Assembly (NCBI GenBank): GCA_964437465.1
Contig: CAYTGI010000003.1
Span: 23,660-87,659, forward strand
Length of the DNA stretch: 64,000 nucleotides
Direction of reading: 5' to 3'
DNA from: JAGQLF01 sp964437465
GTDB taxonomy: Bacteria; Patescibacteriota; Dojkabacteria; J137
The notes below the pieces were generated by a model. The model ran no database searches, was not told the origin of the DNA, and saw only the letters and a program-made list of their open reading frames with translations. The translations under genes and the position numbers were made by a program. The stretch's first letter is position 1. Each line of letters opens with the position of its first letter. Below, in pieces: positions 17,655 through 25,308 of this stretch.

Positions 17655-18178
17655 TATTTTACGTAAAATATTTTGAATCTTTTAAATTTGTCATCAGGTT
17701 CATAATCGTCGAAACCAAAAACGTTAGAGATTATTATGGATCCAGGTTTTAGTTCATTAAAAAGTTTTTCTCCTAACTCATTCATAGCTGATCTATAAAT
17801 ATATAGATAAACGATATCAAAATCTGAGTATGATTCTTTAAAAAAATCTCCATTTATGAATTTTGCATTTTCTTTAGACTTATTAAAAATATTTAACATT
17901 CTAGACAATAGTGTTAAAAAGGGATTTATATCAATTCCAGTTGAAGCAAGTCCTTTTCTTGATGCCCACCTAACTGTTCTCCCATCACCCGACCCTATAT
18001 CAATAAATTTTTTCCCTTTGGGATCAATTTCCAGATAACTCCATAACTCATCTAATTTCTTTAATCTTGAAGGATAATAGGGTGTGTCGATAAAAAATCC
18101 TCTTAGAAGATAAATGGATAAAAAAATCCAAAGTGATATAAAAGTAAAAATACCTATCAAAAGCAAAATATCCATCAT
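17654..18178 (-). CDS. Membrane-anchored SAM-dependent methyltransferase (FAM173-like)
   Basis: One N-terminal membrane segment (about residues 3-26) precedes a class I methyltransferase fold. Motif I is FIDIGSGDGRTVRWA near residue 61, GIDINPF follows as the acidic end of strand 2, and FDIVYLYIY fits motif IV. The TM plus GSGDGR plus NP pattern is like the FAM173 lysine-methyltransferase family, which in mitochondria modifies ATP synthase subunit c or the ADP/ATP carrier; the bacterial targets are unknown. It shares ATGA with the upstream PLP gene and TAATG with the downstream ATP-grasp gene. Confidence 0.8.
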   Translation of the reverse strand: MMDILLLIGIFTFISLWIFLSIYLLRGFFIDTPYYPSRLKKLDELWSYLEIDPKGKKFIDIGSGDGRTVRWASRKGLASTGIDINPFLTLLSRMLNIFNKSKENAKFINGDFFKESYSDFDIVYLYIYRSAMNELGEKLFNELKPGSIIISNVFGFDDYEPDDKFKRFKIFYVK

Positions 18179-19110
18179 CTTCCAGAAGCAATTGTAATAA
18201 ATATGCTATTTTCGTCTTTTTTATATTCTCTTAAGAATGCTGCAATGCCCAATAACGAAGTGTAGCTTAGCTCAATTCCACTTTTCTCAACAAATTCTTT
18301 TGCATTTTCCAGTTCATCGTTAGAGATTGAAAGTGCATAACCTTTAGTTTCTTTGATTATTTTTTCAAGCATTGGTTTTCTGAGTAAAGATTTATCTACT
18401 ATAGCATCTGCATAAGATTTTACTTCTGATACTTCAGTGTCTTCAACTAATGGATGGCAAGATTGAGTTTGAACTAGAACAATAGGGGGAATGTTTGATT
18501 CTTTCTCTAGCTCTAATTGTAATCCATGCGCAATACCTACAGCTGTTGTACCTGAAGATACTGAGCAGTATATCTTTGCTTTCATATTTCTATTTTTGTT
18601 TATTATTTCTTTAGCAATCTCAGAACCTAAAGACCAATAACCTTTTACTATCTCATCATCAGTAGAAGCTCTTAAGTTAGGTATGTTCTTTTCAGCGGAA
18701 ATTCGAGCTGCTTTTTTTCTTGCTTTATTATCGAAATAAATTTCATGAGTATCTCCTGCTAGTTGGGTAATAATATCTTTTTTCTGTTCATTAACTTCTG
18801 TAGATAAGACAATATGCATCTTAAAGTTTTGAAAGTTGTTAGCATATTTAAGAAAACTTATAGCAGCATTTCCAGAAGAAGAGATTACAGCTTCTTGGAC
18901 TCCTTCTTTCATTAAGATCGAGATTTTATAAGCAGTTCCCCTGTCTTTCCATGATCCTGTAGGATTTTTATCTTCTCGTTTAATAAATAAGTAGGAATTA
19001 TTATCCAGTTCTATTTTGTCCACAGGAGTATATCCTTCTTCTAGTGTAAGGTGTTGTTTATCACTTAGTTCTACGCTTTTCTTTATAAAACGGTTTTTCC
19101 AGATACTCAT
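18175..19110 (-). CDS. PLP-dependent enzyme, threonine synthase-like (fold type II)
   Basis: The protein (311 residues) has KREDKNPTGSWKDRGTAYK, in which the Lys after SW is the Schiff-base lysine. SSSGNAAISF forms the phosphate-binding Asn loop, and SVSSGTTAVGIAHGL is the glycine/serine-rich loop that binds PLP phosphate. It is shorter than true threonine synthases (over 350) and closer in size to threonine dehydratase or cysteine synthase relatives. No other threonine-pathway gene is nearby, so a role in the local operon is more likely than housekeeping. TATAAA lies 6 nt before the ATG, so this gene leads the operon. Confidence 0.82.
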   Translation of the reverse strand: MSIWKNRFIKKSVELSDKQHLTLEEGYTPVDKIELDNNSYLFIKREDKNPTGSWKDRGTAYKISILMKEGVQEAVISSSGNAAISFLKYANNFQNFKMHIVLSTEVNEQKKDIITQLAGDTHEIYFDNKARKKAARISAEKNIPNLRASTDDEIVKGYWSLGSEIAKEIINKNRNMKAKIYCSVSSGTTAVGIAHGLQLELEKESNIPPIVLVQTQSCHPLVEDTEVSEVKSYADAIVDKSLLRKPMLEKIIKETKGYALSISNDELENAKEFVEKSGIELSYTSLLGIAAFLREYKKDENSIFITIASGR

Positions 19111-19157
19111 ACCTGTTTTATAGCAAACCTATTCATGATAAGATTATGTACGAAATA

Positions 19158-19163
19158 TATAAA
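19158..19163 (+). promoter_or_regulatory. -10 box of the zinc-ribbon gene, fixes its start
   Basis: TATAAA ends 7 nt before the ATG at 19171. The upstream ATG at 19135 would lie before this promoter, so 19171 (MHNMSENK) or 19180 (MSENK) is the likely start. Confidence 0.5.
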
Positions 19164-19170
19164 TTTTACA

Positions 19171-19434
19171 ATGCATAATATGAGTGAAAATAAAGAAGGA
19201 TGGATAAAAATTGAAAACGGAGAATTTTTATGTACTGAATGTGAGAATGTTGTAAAACCCTTGACTAGTACAAGTGAAGGGATGGTTGAGGCAGATTTAG
19301 AAGATGTAAAGAAGCAGTTAAAAGAATTTCCAAACAAAGTAATCTACGCTGTTTGCCCAATTTGTGGAATGGAATATATTTTCAGGTTGGATGGAGAGGA
19401 TCTTTTCGTAGAACCTAGTGATGAAGAGAAATAA
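19171..19434 (+). CDS. Small zinc-ribbon protein
   Basis: Two CxxC knuckles (CTEC near residue 20 and CPIC near residue 65) separated by about 40 residues suggest one structural zinc site. The rest is acidic. The start is moved from 19135 to 19171 because a -10 box lies between. It overlaps the downstream kinase-like gene by 17 bases and is divergent from the PLP-enzyme operon, sharing a short promoter region of about 60 bases. The function is unknown; such mini-ribbons often serve as adaptors for proteins or nucleic acids. Confidence 0.65.
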   Translation: MHNMSENKEGWIKIENGEFLCTECENVVKPLTSTSEGMVEADLEDVKKQLKEFPNKVIYAVCPICGMEYIFRLDGEDLFVEPSDEEK

Positions 19435-20056
19435 ATCAAAGGAAGAATTTCAGGTTTCCTTGGACAAGATTGGTAAACTAATTTCAGACAGAGGACTTCA
19501 AACCTCTGTTTTTGAATATGATACAGATAAAGTCATAAAATTCCCCAAAAATAATATTGTTAATAAGTTTTTTAATACTGAACAGCTTAGTAAAAATTTT
19601 GATATATTAATCGATTCCTTCAAGGAATACATACCAGAAACAGTAATATCCCAGGTTGAAGGAAAAGAAGTAGCAATACAGAACAGGATATTCAATAACC
19701 ATCATCTAAGCTCGAAGGAACCAATAGAAGTTTATTCCCAATTAGAGGAGATATATAAAAACTCTGAAAAACTATTCAAAGATAAAGGAATTATGGTGGA
19801 TCTCATTGGAGGAGAATCTTTTTGGCCATTTTTACTCAGGTACATATTTTCCCTAGGAAATAAAGAAAAGGCTAATCCTACCTTAAGCAACATACTAGTT
19901 GATGAAAAGAAAGGAGTCTATTTAACAGATTTTAATTCTGTTATTTCAAAATTCTCTCAAGCAAGATCTATTAAAGATATATTTATTGTTATATATGCAA
20001 AAATACACTTTTTTATTCAGAAGTTTTATTTAAGAAATTTTGTAACTCACACATAA
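19418..20056 (+). CDS. Putative kinase-fold protein (YrbL/aminoglycoside-kinase-like), degenerate
   Basis: The order of motifs suggests a small protein-kinase-like fold. A VFEYDTDKVIKFPK strand could hold the ATP-binding lysine, and QVEGKEVAIQNRIF gives a hinge-like strand. NPTLSNILVDEKKGVYLTDFNS resembles the catalytic loop (xxxSNILVD) and metal motif (DFx in place of DFG). The usual HxD of the catalytic loop is not evident. The family is therefore tentative. Its TAA is followed about 40 bases later by a strong intrinsic terminator. Co-translation with the zinc-ribbon protein suggests they work together. Confidence 0.45.
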   Translation: MMKRNKSKEEFQVSLDKIGKLISDRGLQTSVFEYDTDKVIKFPKNNIVNKFFNTEQLSKNFDILIDSFKEYIPETVISQVEGKEVAIQNRIFNNHHLSSKEPIEVYSQLEEIYKNSEKLFKDKGIMVDLIGGESFWPFLLRYIFSLGNKEKANPTLSNILVDEKKGVYLTDFNSVISKFSQARSIKDIFIVIYAKIHFFIQKFYLRNFVTHT

Positions 20057-20092
20057 CATTGAAAAAGAAAGGTTTCACGAATAGCAGCAAAG

Positions 20093-20127
20093 ATCAGAGG
20101 TTTTTTAGTAAAACTTCTGATTTTTTT
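20093..20127 (+). terminator. Intrinsic terminator after the kinase-like gene
   Basis: A 12-bp stem (ATCAGAGGTTTT with AAAACTTCTGAT, one G-T pair) is followed by seven T residues. Confidence 0.75.
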
Positions 20128-20142
20128 GTTGTATATTTATAT

Positions 20143-20262
20143 AAGCCAGTAGTGATATAAAATGTCCAACACCGCTATTTAGGTCTGGCAAAATCGCTTT
20201 AGTCTGTGGACTATAAGTTGAGCCAGCATATATTGTCGTTTCGACAATTTTTAGCTACTGGC
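20143..20262 (+). ncRNA. Candidate structured small RNA
   Basis: TATAAA at 20155-20160 could drive a transcript from about 20167. GTCC-ACA pairs with TGT-GGAC around an internal domain. The transcript would end at a 7-bp ATTGTCG/CGACAAT hairpin followed by five T residues near 20250. The whole unit is also bounded by inverted arms AGCCAGTAG (20143-) and CTACTGGCT (-20262); the right arm overlaps the stop of the 20255-20914 gene. No known RNA family was recognised. It might instead be a palindromic element. Confidence 0.4.
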
Positions 20263-20914
20263 TGCTTTGTTCAATATTCTCAATTTCCTCTGTAACTTCT
20301 TCTTCTTCTTTATTTGTTTCTTGATCTATTAAAATACTACTTTCAGGTAATTCATCAGCCTGGCACCTTGAATCCTGACTTTCGTTTACATTGTAATTTA
20401 TGAGATATACAAGATAATAAGCTGGATCTTCTTGATTGAAGTTATCTTCTATACTAAAACTAAATCCATCATTGGAAAAGTATGCATCATTAATATTAAA
20501 CGGAAAAACTTTAATTAGTGACCCATTTACTAATTCATAGTTGTAAGGAAAATTAATTGATGTTCCATAATTTTCTTGGAACTGTTCTAAGTAAAAAGAG
20601 CTCACCTCCTCTAAGGTTAGGTTTGAAGAAATAATATCGTATGCGACATAGTCGCAGCTATGTTTTTCATCTTCAGGGGTAATATCAAACCCTCCGATTA
20701 AAACTTCAGGACCAAGTATTGAGCTTGATTCAGATGGTAAGTTCAGGAGTTCAAACGAGCTTCTGTACTCATCAAGGTTATTATTATTTATTAGAATTGA
20801 TGAGGGAAATCCAAAAAAGAGCGATGTTAAAGTTAACGGGCAAATTAACATGAAAGGTATTGTAAAGAGGAATAATAGAAGTTGAGGAGTGAATATTCTA
20901 TCTGGCTTCATCAA
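20255..20914 (-). CDS. Exported or membrane-anchored hypothetical protein
   Basis: The N-terminus has a hydrophobic segment (about residues 10-34) and an extracytoplasmic remainder of about 185 residues, ending in a Glu-rich low-complexity tail. Two or three cysteines (KHSCDYVAYD, DSRCQAD) could form a disulfide. No family is recognised. The ATG overlaps the pth stop (ATGATGAAGCCAGATAG), so it is translationally coupled to pth. Its own stop lies inside the inverted repeat of the neighbouring candidate RNA. Confidence 0.65.
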   Translation of the reverse strand: MMKPDRIFTPQLLLFLFTIPFMLICPLTLTSLFFGFPSSILINNNNLDEYRSSFELLNLPSESSSILGPEVLIGGFDITPEDEKHSCDYVAYDIISSNLTLEEVSSFYLEQFQENYGTSINFPYNYELVNGSLIKVFPFNINDAYFSNDGFSFSIEDNFNQEDPAYYLVYLINYNVNESQDSRCQADELPESSILIDQETNKEEEEVTEEIENIEQSSQ

Positions 20915-21458
20915 TAATTTCTGTAATCTCTTCTTTTAGCGAACTAGTTAATATTTTTATCTCTTCAGTAGTAAATCTCCCTAGAACATAATCAGATCCA
21001 GAGATATTTTTTTTCTCATCTTTTGTCCTGTTATCTATACCTAATCTTAATCTCCAAAATTTAGTTGTGTTCAATACTTGCTCAATGGAAAGTATTCCGT
21101 TATGACCATGTGGTCCTTTTCCAAATTGAAGTTTGCTTTCTCCAATTTCAATATCAAGGTCGTCATGAACAACTAATATTTCATCAGGTGTAATAGCAAA
21201 ATATTTTATCAGCTTATTCACAGTTCTTCCTGAATTATTCATTAAGGTTGTTGGCTTAGCTAGGAGTGTTTTTTGTTTGTTCATCTGGATTGCAACTAGT
21301 TCTGCTTCGAACTTCTTTTCTTCTTTAAAATCAAACTCGCTAAAAAGATCTAAAAATATAAAGCCTGCATTATGTCTTGTCTTTCTAAATTTGTCTCCAA
21401 CGTTACCTAAACCTACAATTAGTCTTATATTCTTGAAATCGAAGTCATTTTGATTCAT
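20898..21458 (-). CDS. pth: Peptidyl-tRNA hydrolase
   Basis: Pth frees tRNA from peptidyl-tRNA dropped by stalled ribosomes. The protein (186 residues, normal length) has the family start LIVGLGNVGDKFRKTRHNAGF with the catalytic His, NNSGR with the substrate-binding Asn, VVHDDLDIEIG with the catalytic Asp, and KGPHGHNG. Its last bases overlap the start of the downstream membrane-protein gene by 17 nt. It is a standard housekeeping gene. Confidence 0.95.
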   Translation of the reverse strand: MNQNDFDFKNIRLIVGLGNVGDKFRKTRHNAGFIFLDLFSEFDFKEEKKFEAELVAIQMNKQKTLLAKPTTLMNNSGRTVNKLIKYFAITPDEILVVHDDLDIEIGESKLQFGKGPHGHNGILSIEQVLNTTKFWRLRLGIDNRTKDEKKNISGSDYVLGRFTTEEIKILTSSLKEEITEIIDEAR

Positions 21459-21529
21459 TATGTACTATCTTTAAAACTTATGAATTATATCATTCTTAAA
21501 CGTTTCTTCGTCAAAACATGAAATTAGTG

Positions 21530-21535
21530 TATAAT
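21530..21535 (+). promoter_or_regulatory. -10 box inside the longest frame; moves the start of the 21557 gene
   Basis: TATAAT lies downstream of the ATG at 21518 and about 21 nt upstream of the ATG at 21557. Transcription from it cannot include the first ATG. Confidence 0.5.
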
Positions 21536-21556
21536 CCTTGGATTTTAGTAAACAGT

Positions 21557-22060
21557 ATGAAGTATTTGATAATTCTTGGATTGGTTATATTTTTCTTCTT
21601 CTTTTTAATTGAGGGAAGAATCATTGCTCAAGAAGAAGCCGGGTTATTATCTTTAGAAAATAAGGCAGAGGAAGAAAAGTGTAATGCTATAAAAAATAAT
21701 CTGCAATTTAGAGCTAGCTACTATAATGTTAATACAGATTTAATTATTTCTGATTATTCTAATCTTTATAGTTCTTTACTTAAAGCTCGTGATATTTACG
21801 ATGAGCTAGATTTCTCAACTGTTGAACTAAATAGACATATTCAAAGATTAGAAAGATTTATTGAAGATACTAGAATTAATAAAGAGGATTTAGTATCAAG
21901 TTTAGGCAGTGCTTCAGAGCATGTTTGTGAGGATGAAAGAGCAATGAGAAGAGATATTATTGATGCTAAAGGTTATTTAAAAGATTTAAAGCAGGAGATT
22001 AGTGATTTAAATTCATTCTTATTACTAAAAGTTTCTCCAACTATACAAGATTTTAACTAG
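21557..22060 (+). CDS. Exported coiled-coil hypothetical protein
   Basis: With the start at 21557 the protein begins MKYLIILGLVIFFFFFLIEG, a clean signal peptide or anchor. About 145 residues follow of amphipathic helices with heptad-like spacing and two cysteines (EEKCNAIK, HVCEDER). The longer start at 21518 adds 13 residues that would hide the signal and lies before the -10 box. No family is recognised. It begins a run of four short same-strand genes of unknown function up to 23326. Confidence 0.65.
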   Translation: MKYLIILGLVIFFFFFLIEGRIIAQEEAGLLSLENKAEEEKCNAIKNNLQFRASYYNVNTDLIISDYSNLYSSLLKARDIYDELDFSTVELNRHIQRLERFIEDTRINKEDLVSSLGSASEHVCEDERAMRRDIIDAKGYLKDLKQEISDLNSFLLLKVSPTIQDFN

Positions 22061-22065
22061 AAAAA

Positions 22066-22419
22066 ATGAACGATTTTTTTAAAAATATTTGGAAAACATT
22101 GAGATTAATATTCGTAATCTTACTATTTGTTGTAATTGCTTTGCTTGTTGGTTATTTACTTGGGAATAGGGCTTTGGATAGAGATAAATTAGAAGATGAG
22201 ATAAGGACAGATATAGAAAATAGTGTAAGAGATGATCTTGAGGAAGATATTAGGTCTGAGTATGAGGATAGGCTTGAACAAGCTGAAAAGTTAAGAGAGG
22301 AAGAGCTTCAGAATATGATTGATGCATTGTTAGACGATATCGATGCAAGAGTTAATGGTATAGATACTGAGTCTCAGCTTGAAGAGTTTAATGAGGAGAT
22401 TGAGTTTGGAATAGAATAG
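22066..22419 (+). CDS. Small membrane protein with charged coiled-coil domain
   Basis: A single membrane segment (about residues 13-33) is followed by a strongly charged helical region (EDEIRTDIENSVRDDLEEDI and similar repeats) of about 80 residues, predicted as a coiled coil. It lies 5 bases after the preceding exported gene and probably shares its transcript. A scaffold or stalk at the membrane is plausible; the family is unknown. Confidence 0.65.
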   Translation: MNDFFKNIWKTLRLIFVILLFVVIALLVGYLLGNRALDRDKLEDEIRTDIENSVRDDLEEDIRSEYEDRLEQAEKLREEELQNMIDALLDDIDARVNGIDTESQLEEFNEEIEFGIE

Positions 22420-22436
22420 CTTCTAATTATATAGTT

Positions 22437-22859
22437 ATGAGTGAGAATTTTGACCTTCCCTATGATTATGAAATAGGTTGGGATGAAGATCCAGATGTAC
22501 GTTCAAGAATAAATTTATCTCTTGATATATATTATGTAGATAGAGCAGTTTATATGAATGAAGTTGGAATCAAAATATTAGAAGATTTCAGAGATAGAGC
22601 TTTAGTAACATTATCAACCTTACATCAGACAGGATATCTAGAAAGTGTAGTTATGAGGGCTGGTCAAGAACGCCACTACGATTATTTACAAAACTCTTTG
22701 ATTGATCTCAGGGAATTTATACAAGGCATAAAAAAAGCTGATCAACTTTCTCAAAAAGAAATTGTGAAGATAAACTTACTATCTGAGATTTGGATTAAAG
22801 TATCTCCATACATTCATAGTTCTCAAGATACAAACTATGAAATATTCTCTCAGAACTAG
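22437..22859 (+). CDS. Hypothetical helical protein
   Basis: A 140-residue soluble, mainly helical protein without a signal peptide. It is rich in Tyr and acidic residues at the start (DLPYDYEIGWDEDPDVRSRI). No motif is recognised. It follows the coiled-coil membrane gene by 17 bases. It resembles the next gene (22910) in length and in opening with an acidic segment and a helix beginning near RSRI/QSRI, so the two may be distant paralogues. Confidence 0.6.
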   Translation: MSENFDLPYDYEIGWDEDPDVRSRINLSLDIYYVDRAVYMNEVGIKILEDFRDRALVTLSTLHQTGYLESVVMRAGQERHYDYLQNSLIDLREFIQGIKKADQLSQKEIVKINLLSEIWIKVSPYIHSSQDTNYEIFSQN

Positions 22860-22909
22860 TTGTCATTAAATGGTAACATTGGTATAATCCCACAATTAAT
22901 TTCTTTCTA

Positions 22910-23326
22910 ATGAGCGAAATACCACAAGGTCCTGTGTATGATGAAAGTAGAAAAGCAGTGCAATCAAGAATAGAAAGAGCAAAGCATTACTATGCTAGCA
23001 ATATAGATACTACTCCATCATTTTATTATGATCAATTAAGAACTTTAGGAGATATAGTTGAAGTTATTGAAGATTACAGAACCCACATTGATGATGCGTA
23101 CTATGATGGCTTAATAAATATTAATATTAATGAGTTTTGGGAAAGAATTAAATCTCCTATTATTCAGTCAATTAGGGCAAAAGGAATGCAAATAGATTTA
23201 TCAGATTACCATAATAAAGAAATTATAATGCTGGTATCTTTAGATGTAAATGAGATTATAAGATGTTTTCCAGATCTTTTTCCATTTGAATTAACTAATA
23301 TTTCTCCAAATAGTGATAAGAATTAA
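22910..23326 (+). CDS. Hypothetical helical protein, possible paralogue of the 22437 gene
   Basis: A 138-residue soluble protein with a helix beginning AVQSRIERAKHYY, comparable with VRSRINLSLDIYY in the preceding protein. Both have a central helix and a C-terminal hydrophobic helix. Its own promoter is likely (TATAAT about 30 bases upstream). The 3' end overlaps the convergent recombinase gene by 4 bases. The function is unknown. Confidence 0.6.
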   Translation: MSEIPQGPVYDESRKAVQSRIERAKHYYASNIDTTPSFYYDQLRTLGDIVEVIEDYRTHIDDAYYDGLINININEFWERIKSPIIQSIRAKGMQIDLSDYHNKEIIMLVSLDVNEIIRCFPDLFPFELTNISPNSDKN

Positions 23327-24411
23327 CTTAGTGGATGGTTCTCACGGTGGGCTTCTTCTGCAAATTTATCCGATGCATGAACGTATCTTGAAGTTGTTTG
23401 AAGACTAGAGTGACCTAGAAGTCTTTGGATTGCTGCTGGATTAGCCCCTTCTTCTGCTAAATACGTTGCGAAACCATGTCTTAGACTGTGCGCGCTTGTT
23501 GGAACAATTATTCCTAATTTTCTTCGATAGTCAGCTATTTTCATCTGTATATAGTTTTGTGAAAGTCGAACTATATATGGATTCTCTGTAGCTTTTCTTG
23601 TTCCTTTTGTTGGAATAAACATTGCTGGGAATTCGTCCGTTCTAAATTTTAAGTATTCATTCATAAAGTGAATTGCCCGCTCTGTTAAATAGACAAACCT
23701 TTGTTTTTTTCCTTTACCCATTACATAAATTTTATTATCAGCTAGTTGATTATTCTCAATTCTAATCATGTCTCGATCTAGAGAAGCTACCTCTGAAATT
23801 CTCATTCCAGTTGAGAAAATTAATTCTAAAATTGATCTATTTCTAGCAGCAACAACTGGATCATTTTCAACTTCACTAGGGTACTCTAAAAGCTTTATTA
23901 ATTCATCAAGCTCAGCTACCTGTTTTTCTTTTTTTTCAGCTTTAATCATTTTTACTGCATTCGCAGGGATCGGAGGTTCTTTGTCGATATCTTCTAGAAA
24001 TGTTAAGTATCTACGAAGGGCAGATAACATTCGATTAACTGAGCTATCTGAAAGCTGACCTTTATATAAAGCCTTTTTCTTCTCGGAAATCTCCGATCTA
24101 CTCTTTTCTATTATCTCCTTAGTTAATTCTTCTCCTTTTTGAAATGCATGAAGAATTGGAATATAGTTTTGATCTCTTAAGAATCCCTTGTATTCAATAA
24201 TATCTATTTTAGAAAGTTTCTCGAAAGAAGTTTCAATGTAGTATAAAAACGAAGAAAAGATCTCCAAATCTCGAGAGTAATTGTCTAATGTTTGTTTTGA
24301 ATAATTATCATTTTTTAAACTCAAGATAAACTCTCGCATGAGAGGTAACGCATAAGGACTTAAAGTCTTTCTCGAATTTATATCTTTTACTCTATCTACC
24401 GCATCTTTCAT
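23323..24411 (-). CDS. Xer-type tyrosine recombinase
   Basis: The N-terminal SAM-like DNA-binding domain spans about residues 20-165. The catalytic domain shows all expected residues: Arg in STGMRISE, Lys in the GKGKKQRFV hairpin, HSLRHGFA (HxxR), LLGHSSLQTT (His), and the nucleophile Tyr in TSRYVH. In organisms with a single Xer enzyme this type resolves chromosome dimers at dif. Phage or element integrases are also possible, but the protein is close to XerC/D in size (362, slightly long). TATACT lies 5 nt before the ATG. No clear dif site was found nearby. Confidence 0.88.
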   Translation of the reverse strand: MKDAVDRVKDINSRKTLSPYALPLMREFILSLKNDNYSKQTLDNYSRDLEIFSSFLYYIETSFEKLSKIDIIEYKGFLRDQNYIPILHAFQKGEELTKEIIEKSRSEISEKKKALYKGQLSDSSVNRMLSALRRYLTFLEDIDKEPPIPANAVKMIKAEKKEKQVAELDELIKLLEYPSEVENDPVVAARNRSILELIFSTGMRISEVASLDRDMIRIENNQLADNKIYVMGKGKKQRFVYLTERAIHFMNEYLKFRTDEFPAMFIPTKGTRKATENPYIVRLSQNYIQMKIADYRRKLGIIVPTSAHSLRHGFATYLAEEGANPAAIQRLLGHSSLQTTSRYVHASDKFAEEAHRENHPLS

Positions 24412-24912
24412 ACATTAGTATAGAGGTTTGGTGAGTATAATGGCAAGGAGCAAGTGTTCACGTAGGTATGTACACATGTATGCATGTAGGCGTGTACTCA
24501 CGGATTTCCCCTTCTAGCAGGAGGGGTTAGGGGAGGTAGAATGTCGAGGTCTACCCCACCTTAATCCTCCCCTGCTAGGTGAGGAAATTATTTAATAAGA
24601 CTAATTACTAAAAACTAACAACTAAATTTACTCAAGTACTGAGGTACCAAGGTACAAAAAAGATTAAAGACAGAAGAAGAAAGATACCAGATTACAGAAT
24701 TCAGATATTAGATACCAGATTGGATAGATCAGGCTACTAAGTTACTAGCCAAAAAAACTAAAAGCTAGCAGCTAATAGCTAATAGTTAATACCTAATCAC
24801 CCAACTTCCTAATTCTAAACTTAATCTTAAAAATATAAGTTCATCACTAATAACTCGCTACTCACAACTATTATCTTTCATAATGTATAATCAATTTAAT
24901 TAACAAAAATAT
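24412..24912. repeat. Gene-free 500-bp region with an 85-bp imperfect inverted repeat
   Basis: At 24504-24588 two G/C-rich arms of about 38 bases pair (left begins ATTTCCCCTTCTAGCAGG; right ends CCTGCTAGGTGAGGAAAT) around a 9-base loop. Before it is a purine/pyrimidine-alternating stretch (GTATGTACACATGTATGCAT). After it is AT-rich, low-complexity sequence with many TAGCTAATAG-like repeats. The arms resemble the palindromes near the DUF559 gene at 62.7-62.9 kb. No RNA gene or open frame is seen. Confidence 0.55.
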
Positions 24913-25308
24913 ATGGAAGAAAATAATGACATTCAAAACGAAGTATCTACAGCTTCATCTCCAGATGTAGAAACAACTCCCGAATCTAAGTCAAAAGGTA
25001 TTCTCTTTAGATCTTGGGCTTTAATTGCAGCTGGTATCGGGGTTTTAGTTGCAGCGCTTGGGACTTTTTTAAAATTTTTTATGAAGCTATCTTTTGTAGG
25101 AAAGTTCATTTTCATAACAATTTTAATTTTATTTTCTAGCTTTTTCTATGTTTTTGGTTATCGAACAGGAGTGGAAAATGGAAAATCTGAAGTTGAACAA
25201 GAAGTTTTAGAAATTACTAACTATGAAGTAGATGAGCTTGATGAATTAATGAATCAAATTGATCAGTTAAGAAATACTTTGGATACACTAAGAGAGATAA
25301 ATGAATAA
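24913..25308 (+). CDS. Small membrane protein with cytoplasmic coiled coil
   Basis: An acidic, Ser/Thr-rich N-terminus of about 35 residues is followed by two membrane segments (about 36-56 and 62-82) and a C-terminal coiled coil (VDELDELMNQIDQLRNTLDTL). A TATAAT box lies about 25 bases upstream. Its last 8 bases overlap glyA, so translation of glyA is probably coupled to it. No family is recognised. Confidence 0.65.
   Translation: MEENNDIQNEVSTASSPDVETTPESKSKGILFRSWALIAAGIGVLVAALGTFLKFFMKLSFVGKFIFITILILFSSFFYVFGYRTGVENGKSEVEQEVLEITNYEVDELDELMNQIDQLRNTLDTLREINE

Noticed and set aside
18175..19110. True threonine synthase (thrC) assignment
   Set aside because: The PLP motifs fit, but the protein is short and stands in an unrelated operon without thrA or thrB, so only the fold family is claimed.
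24884..24911. CATAATGTATAATC-like sequence near the Xer gene, resembling the core of a dif site
   Set aside because: It shares the CATAATGTATA core with E. coli dif, but the other arm does not match, and the TATAAT in it is the natural promoter of the gene at 24913. In such AT-rich DNA the match is weak evidence.
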